Shown: positions 34,101 to 46,899, counted from the first letter of the stretch. The stretch: 64,000 bases of DNA from Thamnaconus septentrionalis (GCA_009823395.1 CM020502.1:27220944-27284943), one strand, 5' to 3'. The notes: generated by a model from the sequence alone, not told the origin. Program-made: numbers and translations.

Positions 34101-37100
34101 CAATGAACATAAAAACAAGATGAACATACATTAAAACTACACAAACAAAAAGGACCATACACACTAAAAAATGATAATAACTAATTCATCGAAAACGCTG
34201 AGCTCCACCTTAAAAGACCTAAAAGATGGACCCTCTATTCTATTGGTGGCCAGCTTGTTCCAGTTCATGCTGCCCTGAAATAACAGAACATTTTGAGCTG
34301 CACCTCACAAACCCGGTTGGTGGTGGCCCTTGTCCCAACGCCCCTGTTGGGGAACCAGAACACGCAGCTTCTTTTAAGCGTTCAGGCTGCTTAGAAAATA
34401 CACAAATTCTGATTTGGTTACTGATTAATCAGCCAAGCGTGTGGACAAGACAACTCTCCCGTCGCAAAACTGGCACTTTTTTCATCTTAGTCGACTGTTT
34501 TTGGCCAAACACTCAGCATTACGTTAATCTAAAAAAAAAAAAAAAAACGAGTTGCTTTTATTATTAACCAAACTGTTGTTTTTTTCTCCCCCGACTCCTT
34601 GCTTCAGCAGGCACGATTTGAGAAAAAAATAAAAATTAACGATCTAGAGGGAACAGAACACATTAGTTTCTCATGAAATATTAACCGAGTATGCTGCATG
34701 AGTGGATTGTGCTCATTAGTCAGCGACGGCATGCAGCCGCAGCCAGTCGGTGGTTGGATCGGCTGAAAATCATCAGCGTTGTCATCATTATTTTTACATT
34801 CATCACCTCATAATTGAAGTTTGCTCACTGGCAATGGCTCATCACATCTAACCTCTATCACTTAGAGCCATTCTTACTTATCAGATAACATTGATTAGAA
34901 AAGACTATCAATTAGAGCCAATGATTCTCGCATATGCTACCGTGAGCATGAGCAACCGTCAGCAAACTGGCTGCGGAGCTTCAAGAAGCTAATCGCTGCT
35001 AATTACGTCCAGAGGTCTGGCAGACCGAGAATAAATGAATGTAAAACCATTTTTATAAAAAAGCTAATGAGGCTACATTTCTGCTGTGCTTGTTGGCTGT
35101 GCTAAGCTAGGCTATCGCGCTAATGTCAGGGTTGGTTGTTTTGTGGATTGAAAAACCGTCAGCGCAAGTTTGAGGGGTCAAATGAGAGGGAAGATATCGC
35201 CCCTAACTTAGCCTGGTTTAGCTTAGATTTTATATTTTGCATAAAGACTTTGCTCCGCTAGCAGAGCATCGCTCACACCGTCGTTGCTTCTGTACACCTC
35301 AAACCTGTGTGTCATGGAAAGCATGCATGTCATAAGAAAAAAAACATAAGAGTGGCGTAGTGGAAACAAAATGAGATACATTCTCGGGACATATGGACGC
35401 TCAGCACGCCTGAACTGCGCTTAGCACCTTTGCTGGCACCGCCTGCGCAGCTCACAACCGTGCATCACCACATCCATAATTTAGATGTTCCTCCCTCCCC
35501 CATCGACAACAACCGGATCCCCGCTGCCAGTTTCAGTGAATTGCAATTCTTCACTACTGTTGAGGGAATGGGGTTGATCTTTAGAGAACCAGCAGTGGGG
35601 AATCCTCCTAGCGACCTTGGAGTGGGAAACATCATGTTTACTTCCTGTTCCTGTTACAGCTAAAGCCCAGATGCAGCTCCGCCCTCTTTCTCCTCAGAGG
35701 ACACTGATTGGTCCAGTCAAATTTTGACTTGGGGAAAAAAAAACATGACAGAGAGAGACTTCCTGTTCCCTCAGCGGCCTTTTTTCTCTCTCTCTCTCTG
35801 GCCGTGATATTCAGATCAACACATCCTCCACTCCACCTGATGGCTTTTTTTTTCACGACTCCTCGCCCTGATCCCTGACACTGAGCTGATTCGCTCCTCC
35901 TTTTGTCTCCGCAGGCCTGTTGTGCTTATCAGCGGCTGCCACAAACCTGCTCCTTTGTCTCTTCTGCAGAAATCCCTTTGCTTCGGAAGAGAGCGAATGC
36001 CAGCCAGAGTGCTTTGCATTGAATAAGTTGATGATAAAACCTGAACAAAGCAGCGACTCGTGGCGGCGGGGGTGGGAACACTCAAATTGCTGCAGTCGAC
36101 GTTACAGGACGGGGAGACTGAGGCGGAGAGCAGCTGCTGGTAGATTATTGATCTCCTTCACATGATGAAAGAGGCTTTTGTCCTCAGCGCCGGTCGTGGC
36201 CTCGCTGTTTTTTCACAGAGCAGCACCACTCGGAAAGTAAAGTGTGAGGGTGGTTCTCAATTCTCAGCCTTTGCTCTGTTTTGTTTCAGTCACATCTTTT
36301 ATCTGGCTCCTTTGCGTGTATTTGGATTAAAAATAACAACAATAAAAAAAATGGCATGAGGTCAGACTGACCCCCAGTGTCAGTGACCTTTCTGCTCTCA
36401 TGAATCTCGACGATGTCGGGAGCAGGTTTTATCTGATGCTGCTGCTGCTGCTGCTGCTGTTGACAGCGGCTGAAGGTGAAAACCATAGGACTGCTAACAG
36501 ATCAGTCTCATATGTATTAGCCTGTGATGTCATCAGGATTAGGTCAGAGTAGGGTTGGTGCCAAAAGGACAAATTATCAGGACTCAGTAGCTGCGTTTGC
36601 ATGAGCCCTGGAATTGCGTAAAACCTAAACATCGCAATAGAAAAGTGGTCATGGAAACACCTGAACTTGGAAACACCTCTCAAACATGGCTAAAAGGCTT
36701 TGAAGCTCCCATGAGGTGGTTTTCAGACGTATCGATATAGAGGTATATCGCAAAAGTGTCATTGAAACACTTTTTTGGCATTTCCACGTCACTGGACATG
36801 ACGGGGTCACGTGACCAGTTACCTTCAAGTGAAAATGGCGGAAGAGGAGACAAATATTTTTTACAATCAAAGAGAAAAATATAACAACCCTTGTTGACAG
36901 CAAACAAACGTAAACAAACAAAAGCAAACATAATTCTCGTAAAACCTCAGCTAGATCTTCGGTTAGCTAGCTAATTTTAGTTTCGGAAGACGGATCATAT
37001 TTTCACTCTCTTCAGCGCGCTTTTTTCGGCAAACATCAACAACCAACCATGATTGAAGCCACTGCTGTACCTTGCACTGGACCACCAGGGCCGTGAGGAG

Positions 37101-40036
37101 GCCGTGGCCATCATTGGCTCCGCCCCTGGGCCGCGCCGCCGCCGCCTCGCTGCTCTCGTCGTCCTCGTCGGAGCGCAGGCTCCTCTCGCTCTCCTCCAAC
37201 GACTCGCGCTCCTCCGTGGAGTCGTCGGCCGTGCTCTCGCTGCGCTCCTCGGCCTCGGCGCCCGGCGCCGTCCTTGTTGTCGGCCAGCGGCGAGCGCACC
37301 CTGGCACCGGGGTCGCGGGCCCCCTCGCCCCGCAGCCGCGTGATGTTCCCCTCCAGCAGGCGGCGCTGCACGATGCTGTGAGGTTGCTAGTACGGGGGTG
37401 GGGGTGGGGGGGGAGCAGGAGAGGAGAGTTTTCAGTCTGGAGAAAATAATGGGCAGATTTTCTGCTAGTGCACAACCTTAATTTATTTTTTATTTTTTAG
37501 ATTTTTCACTCAAGCTGTGTTGCTGTAGAACTGTGTCCGCATCTTATCTCAGAAAAGAAAACATAACCTCTTACCGAGACAGAGTTTTGTGCTTTAAAAA
37601 AAATCCACCCGAATGAAACGGAGTCATTTCGGGCCATTTGTGTGTCAAAGGCAAAGTGACAAAGTGGGCTTGTTTCCCCGCCGTCTGCAAGGTTGGAAAG
37701 ATATTTATAGGAGTTTTATCTCGCGCGCCGCTGCTGCTGCTGCTGCACGTCACTGCAGGCTGGTGATGCCGGAGACCTGCTGCTGCTGCTTCTGCTGCTG
37801 CTGCTGCTGGGCCCCGTGTGAGGCAAGAAATGTGGGCCAATGTGTTAAAGGGCCAGAGGTTTTGTGGACTCGGCCCGTGTCGTGTGCGCGATCCAGGGAC
37901 AGAGTCATGTTGGCGCTGAGGCTCATTCAGGCTATCTGGATGCCGATTGGTTGTTGTTGTTGTTGTTGTTGTTTGTTTGTTTGTTTTTTTCATCTTATTT
38001 TCCACCACGTCTGTCAACACAATGCGTGCATGTTCTGCGTAGTTTTCGTCGGAAACGTTTTCACAAATTGCCCACTTTTAGTGTCAGTTGGCATCAAATT
38101 CTGCCGTCGTCGGAGCCGCTGATGCCCGACGTCGACGTTTTTCTCATCACATTTTTCCCGTTTTCATTGTGGCCGCTCGGACTGGCAGGAAACTGCTTTC
38201 AGTCTCGCTGTTTGTCTTTGCTCCCCACGACGTCCAGCCGTCTCCTGCGTTAATGTAGATCAATGAGCGCATCCACACTGACATGGACCTTCTTCCACTG
38301 CACAATCATATCAAGGCCAAATTATATTTCGAGCCGTCTGTTCCTGCGTAATCACATCACGGCCGCGGGAGCCGAGCCGGCCTTTGAGGAGAGCAGGTCG
38401 GCCGACACCAGCGCTGACTCACTGTCAAACCGTCAAACTTGGAGGTTTTTCTTTTGATTTTTTTTTTTTGTTTGTTTGTTTTTTCGAAGAGCAGCTTTTA
38501 AATTGCCACTTTGAGACATTCCTTTTAGACAAACAGGAAGCTAAAGGTTTATAGAAACCCAACCCACAGAGCAAGAATAAGTGCAAGGCAGCAGTGATTC
38601 AGGCTCGTTGATTGGTTCTCAGGAGGTGCAGCAGGTCGTCCGCTGATTGGCCGGATCGTCGCTTCGATTCCATAAAACTGTCAGCAGGTCGATGGGTCAT
38701 TAGTGAGGACCATTCACCCACAATCACTGCTGACAGACCGATGGACGGACGGTCAGAAGAGGTCAGCACGGCGCCACCTTGCTGTGAGGGAGTGAGTGGA
38801 CACCGTTGATGACAGCATGGCTGGCTTAGCGCCCAGCTTGTCACGAATCGATAGATAAACTTTATGAATCCCTGCAGAGGGTGGGGGCAAGGAGGGGAGG
38901 TCTCCTCCTCCTCCTCCTCCTCCACTCTAACCCTAACCCTACTCTTCTTCCGCCGCCTCCTCCTGTTCCTCCTCTTACTGCCCCTTCTCCTGCTCCTCCT
39001 CCTCTTACTCCTCCTCCACCTCCCCCTCTTAATAGTCCCCCCCTCCCCGTCCTACCACTCCTTCTCCTTCACCTCCTCTTTTCATCAGCCTCCTCCCCCA
39101 GCTCCTCCTCCTAGTCTTACTCCTCCTTTTCCTCCTCCTCCTCCCCTCCTCCTTCCTCTCCTAGTCCTCTTCCTCCTCCTCTTCTTCCTCCTCCTTCCCA
39201 TTCTAATCCTCCTCCTCTTCCTCCTCCTTCCTCTCCTCCTCTTCCTCCTCCTTCCTCTCCTCCTCTTCCTCCTCCTTCCTCTCCTCCTCCAAGCGCAGAG
39301 ATTTAATCCGATAGACGGAAAACTCGACATAATTCCATCCGTTTCTTATCGTCTTCCCCGCAGCTCTCAGACGCCCTGCGCCTGTTTTCAGCCCTGACCC
39401 TCTGGGCTGTTACCCACGATGCACTGCTCAGTGCGTCGTGGCTGAAGGTGACTGAAGGTCAATGGGGAGGGAGGTGATTAAGGTCCTCGAGAGTCCTTCA
39501 ACCCCTTTGATTGGAGTTTTTCCTCAGCAACCTAACGGCCTCCTGCCGTCTCCCGGCAGAAGAGACTTTTTCTCTCGGCTAAATTGGACAGCGAGTCAGA
39601 TTTGAGGTTATTTTTCCCCCCAGTCGACAGGTGAGGTGTCGACCGGGGGAGGTGTTGCCTTGCCTGGTTGGCGCTGCTGACTGTCAGATGCAGAGAATCA
39701 ACAACATTGCGTTGCTGCTTTGTTGACCCTCTCAGAGTTCGTACGTCTGTTTCTGTCCACAACTTTAAGTAAAAAACAGGCAGTTTAAGAGCAGATTTAC
39801 ACCTTTACTCTGTGTTTTAATGAGCGAAATGTTTACCTTTCGTGGTTCAGCTGTGGAAAAGTAACGTCTCATGATAGGCCAACTGACCTTTGACCCCCAG
39901 GCCCTCCTCCGGACCAGTTGTCGGGTCGCTGCAGGATTTTGTCGCCGTCTTTCAGTGCGAGGCCTGAGGACCAATCAGGAGCAGGAGGCCAAACGTGACC
40001 CCAGTAACTCCTTCCCGTCCCCCTCGTATCGTCCTT

Positions 40037-40095
<59 letters not shown>

Positions 40096-43000
40096 CTCCG
40101 TGACTCAGATCAGAGGCTAATTACCTCACAGACTAATTATGGGACTGCAGCGGTGGCCTCGAGTCCATCAGTCAGTCAGCAGCTCCTCTCCTCCATGTTC
40201 ACCATCCACTAATTGAGTTCCATGACTTCTTCTGTGTTACTTGTTTAATGTAAATATATATTTATAGATTTATATGGGGGTATATATATATATGTATGTA
40301 TATATATATATATATATAAATATATATATATATACATACATGCAAATGGCCATGTAAATGTGTTAATATTAACATGTAATTGTATAAATTCCATCAGTTT
40401 GTCTCCACCAGGCAGCAGCAGCCGCCCGAAACAACAAGTCAACAGTCGCTTATAATTGAACTAATCTCCAACAGCATCTTCAGCTGTCGGCATGAAATCC
40501 TTCTCTTTGATGAAACGACCCCGACTCTGCCGCTGTGCTGTGAGTCACCAGCAGTTCTTTTTGTTTTTTGTTTTTTTAACCGTGCTACAGGCTGTGAGAT
40601 GAGTCGGCGTCAGGTTACAAACTTTGCGCTCACGCGAAACCATCGTGACCTATGGCGGCCGCCAGCATCATATTCGTGTGACTTTGAGACTCCCAAAAGA
40701 TTAAAATAATACAGGAAGAGAACAGCAGCAGCAGCAGCAGCAGCAGTCTGGACCCAGGGGGGCGTCACATGACCAGCAGACAAACACAACTCCTCCTCCA
40801 GCCTCGCTCTCATTAGTCAGCTTCTCTGTTTTCTTGTGTTTTTTGTTTTTTTGTTTTTTTGTCTGTCAGGTATTTTTAGTGGAGGCAGCTGAGGCCCCGC
40901 CCCCTCCCACAGCTCCAGATGACGCTGAGCGGCCTCAGGCTCACACTCCCACCTAATTGTCCCGGAGATAATGATAACGTGAGCCTGTGTTTAGCTTCGG
41001 TTTTGTTTTTTTCGGTCGAGCATGAGGAGGAAGAGGGGGGGTGGGGGGTGGAGGAGGAAGAGGAGCAGAGACAGTGGTGTTGTTGTATTGTTGTGTTGTC
41101 GTGTCGTCGCTCGGCCTTCTGGGCTGTCGCCGCTGCAGCTCAGGGAGTCCGGCGAGGGAGGAGCTCGTACGGCCTGCGTCATCTGTTTTTGCGGCTTCCC
41201 GAGAGAAACGACGCTCGGCTCGCTCGGCTACTCATTAAGCACCTGCCTTATTTTGTTTTGAGGTTGTTGTTCTTTTTGTCTCTTTTTGGGCAGCCAGCGG
41301 CTGATTATAGCTGTTTGTGTTTCCTCCGTCGGTCGGAATATAAGCAGAAAAAAAAACAGAAGCGTCACCTGAGAGTCGCCTCCTCCGTCCCAGACAGTCA
41401 GTGAAAAAACACTGAATTAATGGATTAATAAGCAGGACGGACGGATTGTGGAGGAGTTGTAGCAGCTGAAGCAGCTGACAGATGGGAGTGTGGAGCAGGA
41501 CGGCGATTTAGTTTCCACGCTGGCGGTCAATTCTGTTATTTCTCCCTCCTCCCGTCACTTCCTGCAAGCTGCACTTGAGCGTTCAGGCCCAGTTCTGCTG
41601 CTTTTGATCAGGTTCAAACGGACCTGCAGACGCCGCGGAGCTAATTGGACAGACTTGCACGTGCACATACACACAGAGACACGCACACCACACACACACC
41701 ACACACACCGGCTGCCTGGTGTGTGAGAGACGGATGTGAGCGAGCAGACAGACAGTTGAGCCGCAGGGGAAGGAAGAGCAGAGTCGACGTCAACACTTTC
41801 TGTTTTGTTTTGTGGCTCTCAGATTCAAAAAAATGAACCCAGCACCCCTCAATATACACTTACAGTCAAAAGTTTGGTCACACCTTCACATGCTTTACAA
41901 CTTTCAACACTGCAGATTGATACTGAAGACATCAAATATATGAGCAAGATGTATGTCATTATGCAACAAAGAAAAAACACGTTCAATAACTTTAAATATG
42001 CTTTTTATGAAAGGTGGCTATTTTGAAGAATTTCAATATAAAAGAGTTATTTGACACTTTTATTGTTTCCAATATAATTCCATGTGTGTTCATAGGTAGT
42101 TTTGATGCCTTCAGTGAGAAAGTGCAATGTCAATAGTCATGAGAATGAAAGAAAAGACAGTTTGTGTCCAAACCTTTGCCTGGTAGACTTACATGACAAA
42201 GCTGACAGTGTGTGTGATATTGCAGCCTGTGACCTGCAACACAAGGAGTGGAGGCTGTGGCCCAGTTTTAGCATAGCTTAGTTTAGTTTAGTTTAGTTCA
42301 GCTTAGCTTGGGGACTGGAACTGCAAGCCTGACCTCTGGGGATCACCTGTCGCACCTGGTTTCACTTCACAGGACCTTCAGATCAGATAGAAAAGCTTTT
42401 TTATTTACTGAAAAGTTACATTTTCAGGATGTCCTCCAACAACCAAACTGAACCAGACGGTGGCTTTCCCCCCGAAAACCCTGAACATTTATTTGTGGTG
42501 ATTCATTTTCAAGCTCCTTCCTCATCTCCTTCACCTCCTCCTCCCCCTCTTCCTCTTCCATTTTCACCACCTTCCCCTCCTCCCCTGCCCTTCCCCTCCC
42601 CACCACCGCCTCCTCCAACTCCTCTTGCTCACTTCTCCCTGCCGCTGCAGCTCAGTGAAGCTCAACATGACATGGCAGTTACACAATGAGTGGCTGAGTG
42701 CTGAGCTCAGGTGTTGGGACAAAAAAGGGGCCTCAGATGTTTCCGCACACACACGCAGAGATGGAGAGAGAGAGAAAAAAAACTTCATGCCTCCATTGCC
42801 TCGTTACATAAATGGTCACAGTGTTTGTCCTCCGTGATCCACATCTCCAGCTCTCCATCTCTCCTTCCCCTCTGCTGCTCCTGCACTTCAACGCTGCTTT
42901 TTTTCCCCTCTTTTTGCCCTTTTCATGCTCACAACCCCACCCACCCACCGCTCTCCACCACCACCCTCCACACGCACACACATACACCACCTCCCCTCAG

Positions 43001-45373
43001 TGCTCGGCAGCACAACATGGCTGAAATGATGCTGCTGCTGCTGAGAGTCAGAAGACCCCCAGGGGCAAACAAGCCGAACAAATTCAGCCTTACATAACAT
43101 GGGCTCTGCTGCCAAATTACACACTAGACTGGACAGGCCAGTTAGCTGAAATAAATAGGAGGAGGAGGAGGAGGAGGAGGAGGAGGAGCGGAGGAGAAAC
43201 ATCTACAATGCATGAAAAGACAACCGGCGACCAAAACAAAACAAGACAAAAAAAAAGAAGCAAACGCTGACATTCAAACACAAATGGATTTGAGGCGTCA
43301 AAAAGAGTGGCAATTATCATTTTTCCAGAAGCTGCTGGGATGAGATGGCTTTTAAACTGTGGACAGCAGCAGCAGCCGCGCTCTGCCGCTGCTCATCCGT
43401 GCCAATCGTCTGCACAGTCGCGCTCAAGCCGCCGTTGCAAAGCGGCGTCTCTGTTCCCACAAGCAGGAAGACACAGGTTCTGGGTTGAACGTGAAATTGA
43501 AAGCAAAGCAAACTATCCAGTTGTTTGACGTTGTTGGATATGAGGTTGTCATATTTTTCAGTGGAGCCTTGCCAACGCAGGCCACGAAGTAACATCTGCC
43601 GTTTTTTCGGTCGTTTTCACTCTTTGCGTTTGTGTGTTTGACACGATTTTGCGAACGTGTTCTTTGCACATCCAACAGATAGGGGGCAGCATTGTCACTT
43701 TCTTAGACTTGAGCTCAGCTGAGTGACGTTGAGAATCTCTGCTGAAAATATCCTCCTGAAAAATGTTGCTCTGCTGCTGTTTTGTGACGTTATTTCACAA
43801 AATTTAACGTCTATTTAGAAATAGACAGTGGAACTAGCTAGTTTTAGTTACCACGTTGCTTTGACGCCCACTTGAAGGTTTGGACGTCTTCTGTGAGTCC
43901 CTCTGAGGGGACTGTGACCACATTAATGTAAATCCTTTTGAAAGCGACAAATCTGGTGTGTAAGTCATTTAGAAGCAGACATTATTTAAAGCCGAGAATT
44001 ATGACGGAAATGGGAAAACTCGGCTCGGCAGCGGGGAAGGATTAAAAAAAACCCATTTGTGCGAAAGCGGAATATTTTCAGAATATTCAGAATATTTATT
44101 TAAGGGGCTATTTGTCAAGCGCCAAACGCTGGTTGGCGACGCTCAGCAGCAGATTAATTGTGTGGAGGTTCTCCGGAGGGCCAGGGATTCTGGGAAAAGC
44201 CACCGCGGGGAGGTCGGGCTCATAAATTATTTTTCGATCTTTACGGAGGGGGGACGTTCCTGCAGAGTGCGTGGGAGGCCTCTGGAGGAGGAAGAGGAGG
44301 AGGGGGCGGAGCTTCAGGACCATCCGTCGTCGTGAATGTCGCCAGTGAAAAACGTAAATCTAAGAGCGCCGTCGCTGTGTTTCCACTGGGGGTCGGTGGG
44401 GGGCTCCTCATCTGTATGCTGTATGCAAAGAGCAAGACGCAGTGGGGTGGATTTCACACTGGAAGGATTTTCACCTTTTTCGACTTGTTTCGTACAGAAA
44501 TCAGCACGTTTAGCCCCGTGTTTGCAGCCTGCCACTAAGAATAAAGCTTTGTCCACGTTCAGATAGGGGTTGCGAGTGAACTAAGGCACTCTCTCAAAGG
44601 GCGGAACCAACACCTGGCAGAGGGCATGAGAGGTATCGGTGCCCTTTGTGACATCACACAGGGCTGTTTGCCAGAAGTCAGAGTTTATGAGAAGTCTGAG
44701 GACTTGTGACAAAAGTGAAACTGAAAAAAGGAACCAAAGGTTGGACTCTTGTTCAGTTTGAGATGTCATCAACAGGTCAGAAACACAAAAAAAAATCCAA
44801 TATACAACACCAATATGTGGAGTTAGCAAAACGTGTTATTCACAGATTCAGCAATAAGAAGCAGAAGCAGCAGTGACATTTAGCTGCTGGTTGTTTTGTT
44901 TGTTCTGCATATTTGCAGGACTATGTTGAAATTTCAAAAGAATCAGTTTGTATGTGTTTGTTTGTAGCCACGGTTGGAGGCGCAGCAAAGCCAACAATTG
45001 AATTGAGAAGGTGTCCTATGATTCAACAGGATGTCCTAGCCACATTAGCTAACATTAGCCGCTCAACAGTCAATATCCAAACCAGCCAAAGCAGAACTGA
45101 GTCACGGGTCTTTTCTTTTATGAACAATTCATCTGGATCTCTCATGCATATTTTTCTATGTACTCTCTAGTACCTCAGACCTTCACACACACACGCACCC
45201 TCCTGCGCTCCACTCACCAGGTCTTTGGAGGTGCCCAGCCTCTTCAGCCCATCCAAAGGCAGGAGGTCAGCCGAGTCCTTGTGCGTGAACTGGGTGGCCT
45301 GTTTGAGGCGCCGCTGCTGGTGCAGGATGGCTTTATCCCTGATGGCCAGCTCGCCTTTCTTCGTCTCGCTCAT
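31161..45373 (-). CDS. nrip2: Nuclear receptor-interacting protein 2, with apparent 1-nt frameshift in exon 2
   Basis: Minus-strand exons in order: 45218-45373, 37071-37386, 33777-33859, 33143-33237, 32161-32213, 31161-31295. Start MSETKKGEL is chosen at 45373 with a good Kozak context. Exon 1 carries the family signature HQQRRLKQATQF and DSADLLPLD.LKRLGTSKDL, continued by QPHSIVQRRLLEGN. Exons 3-6 encode a retropepsin-like fold: active-site-type VDTG at about 168-170, then LQLGRRTVQCSA, FELCLGLQTLLDLQ and CCLDFSRQVLKL, ending HDTNENL. About 278 residues if the frame is restored. NRIP2 is known to bind nuclear receptors and has been linked to transcriptional modulation; protease activity is not established. 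Exon 2 is 316 nt where 315 would keep phase; the first part reads to LADNKDGA in one frame and the rest (E/S/D-rich, then LVVQCK) in another. The likely site is the CCC run at 37261-37263. Sequence error is more likely than true inactivation because all else is intact. Confidence 0.92.
34660..35000. promoter_or_regulatory. Candidate conserved non-coding block in nrip2 intron 2
   Basis: Unique sequence with GTGCTCATTAGTCAGCGACGG, CACCTCATAATTGAAG and paired TTAGAGCCATTCTTA/TTAGAGCCAATGATT phrases. Composition suggests a regulatory element; untested. Confidence 0.2.
36589..36975. repeat. Dispersed repeat family A, copy 3
   Basis: Matches 1294-1612 and 5940-6505, including CTCAAACATGGCTAAAAGG, CGCAAAAGTGTCATTGAAACA and GACGGGGTCACGTGACCAG. 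Confidence 0.6.
38900..39292. repeat. Long CCT/CTT polypyrimidine tract
   Basis: About 390 bases almost without purines on the plus strand, in nrip2 intron 1. Its long open frames (Leu/Pro/Ser-rich one way, Arg-rich the other) are artefacts of this composition. Confidence 0.92.
40034..40092. repeat. (CT)n microsatellite
   Basis: Near-perfect TC/CT run of nearly thirty units. Confidence 0.92.
40250..40340. repeat. (TA)n-rich palindromic tract
   Basis: TA repeats with GTATG/CATAC interruptions, self-complementary. Confidence 0.85.
41854..42191. mobile_element. Tc1/mariner-like non-autonomous element (nrip2 intron 1)
   Basis: Left end TACACTTACAGTCAAAAGTT followed by TGGTCACACC; right end GTGTCCAAACCTTTGCCTGG followed by TAGACTTA. 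Shares interior (GAAGACATCAAATATATGA, AGTTTTGATGCCTTC) with 18405-18792. No transposase. Confidence 0.75.
43158..43190. repeat. (GGA)n microsatellite
   Basis: About eleven GGA units. Confidence 0.9.
44580..44745. repeat. Dispersed repeat family D, copy 2
   Basis: Matches 24500-24670: AGGGCGGAACCAACACCTG, GAGGTATCGGTGCC, CTTTGTGACATCACACAGGGCTG and an inverted AAAGGAACCAAAGG end. Confidence 0.55.
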
Positions 45374-45652
45374 GGTTCCCTCCACTACTCCGCTACTCAG
45401 CTCTCTATCCCCACCTCCTTTTCTTCTGTTTTTTCTTGTGTAGCGACGGTGAGGATCAGCAGCAGCAGCAGCCGCAGCAGCAACCAGGTAAATAAGCCGA
45501 TGTTGCCTTTGGCCAGGAGGCTTCTGTCGCTCCTCCGTCCGTCGTCGTCGTCCTCCTGGTGCTGCTGCTGCGCCTCCGGGGATGTGTCCAGCCCAGGGAG
45601 CTCCTACAGTGTGCGCGTGTGTGTTCTGCTTGCAGCGCCAGGATGTGTGTGT

Positions 45653-45669
45653 GTGAGAGAGAGAGAGGG

Positions 45670-45717
<48 letters not shown>

Positions 45718-45769
45718 TTTCCTCCTCCCCTCAGCCGTGTCTGTCCTTGGACCGCTCTCTCTCTCCCTC

Positions 45770-45806
<37 letters not shown>

Positions 45807-45990
45807 TCTCTCTCTCTCGCTCCCTCTCTCTTCCTCTCTCTCTTACACACTCTCTCGCTCTCTTACACTCTCCCTCTCTGCTTCTATGTGTGTGTATTCA
45901 ATCTCTCACACTCTCTCACACCCACCCTTGTGCAGATGAGACCTGTGTGTGTGTTTGTGCATGTGTGGGTGTGTGGGTGTGGGTGTGTGT
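45653..45990. repeat. Compound (GA)n/(CT)n/(CA)n/(TG)n microsatellite cluster at nrip2 5' end
   Basis: A GA run at 45653-45715 is followed by CT runs at 45755-45890 with a short CA run, then TG-rich sequence to 45990. The GA and CT runs are complementary and could pair. The cluster begins about 280 bp upstream of the nrip2 start codon. Confidence 0.9.
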
Positions 45991-46899
45991 GTGTGTGTGC
46001 GTCTCGTGAATCTGCACCAAACACTCACACTCTGTCTGTCACTTCCCATCGGTGAAACGTTTTGATTTCTCAGGATGTGATTGGCTCCCAGGGGGCGGGG
46101 GCGGAGCCTGCACCTGCACCTGCACCTGATCAGTTTTCGCCCGTCCTGCTGCACCTCAGCCAGCTATAAAAACCCCAGCCGTCCATGTTCATTCCCTCAC
46201 CGCCGCCGCCTTCTTCTTCTTCTTCTTCTTCTTCTTCTACTCAACTTTGTCACTGGGGAAGCCAGGATGGCAATTTATGTGTCAAGTAACAACAAAAGAG
46301 AAGACTAAGCAGCTCAGGAGGCAGCCTCAGTATGGCAGTGTTATGTCAATTGCAGACTGAGGCTGGAATGCAACTTTTATAAAAGGAATAATGACTTGAA
46401 CGGTTTTAAAGACATTTGTGGTTAAAATGACATTTTCTCGTAGCTAGCCTGCTGATTTATCTATTTACTTATGTATTTATTTGTTCATCTATTTTTATAT
46501 GTTAAATTTTAGGTAAATCTGTATTTATTTAAGGCACTTTTAGAATGTGGAATGTGGTCTTTTTCACTGTGTAAATGTAATGGTAAAAATTTTCTTCATT
46601 TTCTTCTTCCTCTTCCTCTTCTTCTTCTTCTTCTTCTTCTTCTCCTGCAGCTGCTGTCAGTCTGCTGCTCTGTCAGCCTTTACCTGAGGCGACACACATT
46701 CTCACGTCCGTCAGAGCTTCAGCATGCGTGCTGGTGTCACTGCCCGCTGTCTGTGTCCGTGGGGGGGTCCTTGTCAAAGTGAGGTGGGAAAATATGACGT
46801 CCTCCCGAAAAAAGTAGCATTGCTGCCCCCTGCTGGTAGGATATTTCATGAACAACAAGGCTTACTGTGAAATGTGGAGAGATATTGTACCAAGAGGAG

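Larger units (their letters stand above)
33860..37070 (-). other. nrip2 intron 2
   Basis: 3.2 kb intron. It includes a decayed repeat (33990-34330), a unique AT-rich candidate conserved stretch (34660-35000), a (CTG)n run at 36437-36459 and repeat family A copy 3 (36589-36975). No additional exon seen. Confidence 0.55.
37387..45217 (-). other. nrip2 intron 1
   Basis: 7.8 kb intron. It contains (CTG/GCT)n runs (37728-37812), a 390-bp polypyrimidine tract (38900-39292), (CT)n (40034-40092), an AT/TA tract (40250-40340), a Tc1-like element (41854-42190), pyrimidine-rich DNA (42520-42640), (GGA)n (43158-43190) and repeat family D copy 2 (44580-44745). No exon was identified. Confidence 0.6.

Noticed and set aside
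38926..38943. CTAACCCTAACCCTA, telomere-like
   Set aside because: Only two units; too short for an interstitial telomere.
38864..39397. 177-codon Leu/Pro-rich frame and the opposing Arg-rich frame
   Set aside because: Translation of the polypyrimidine/polypurine tract.
45373..45385. Upstream in-frame extension of nrip2 (VEGT before MSETKK)
   Set aside because: It would need a GTG start; the ATG at 45373 has a good Kozak context.
45158..46009. 283-codon plus-strand frame
   Set aside because: Antisense to nrip2 exon 1 and made mostly of CT/GA/CA microsatellite translation.
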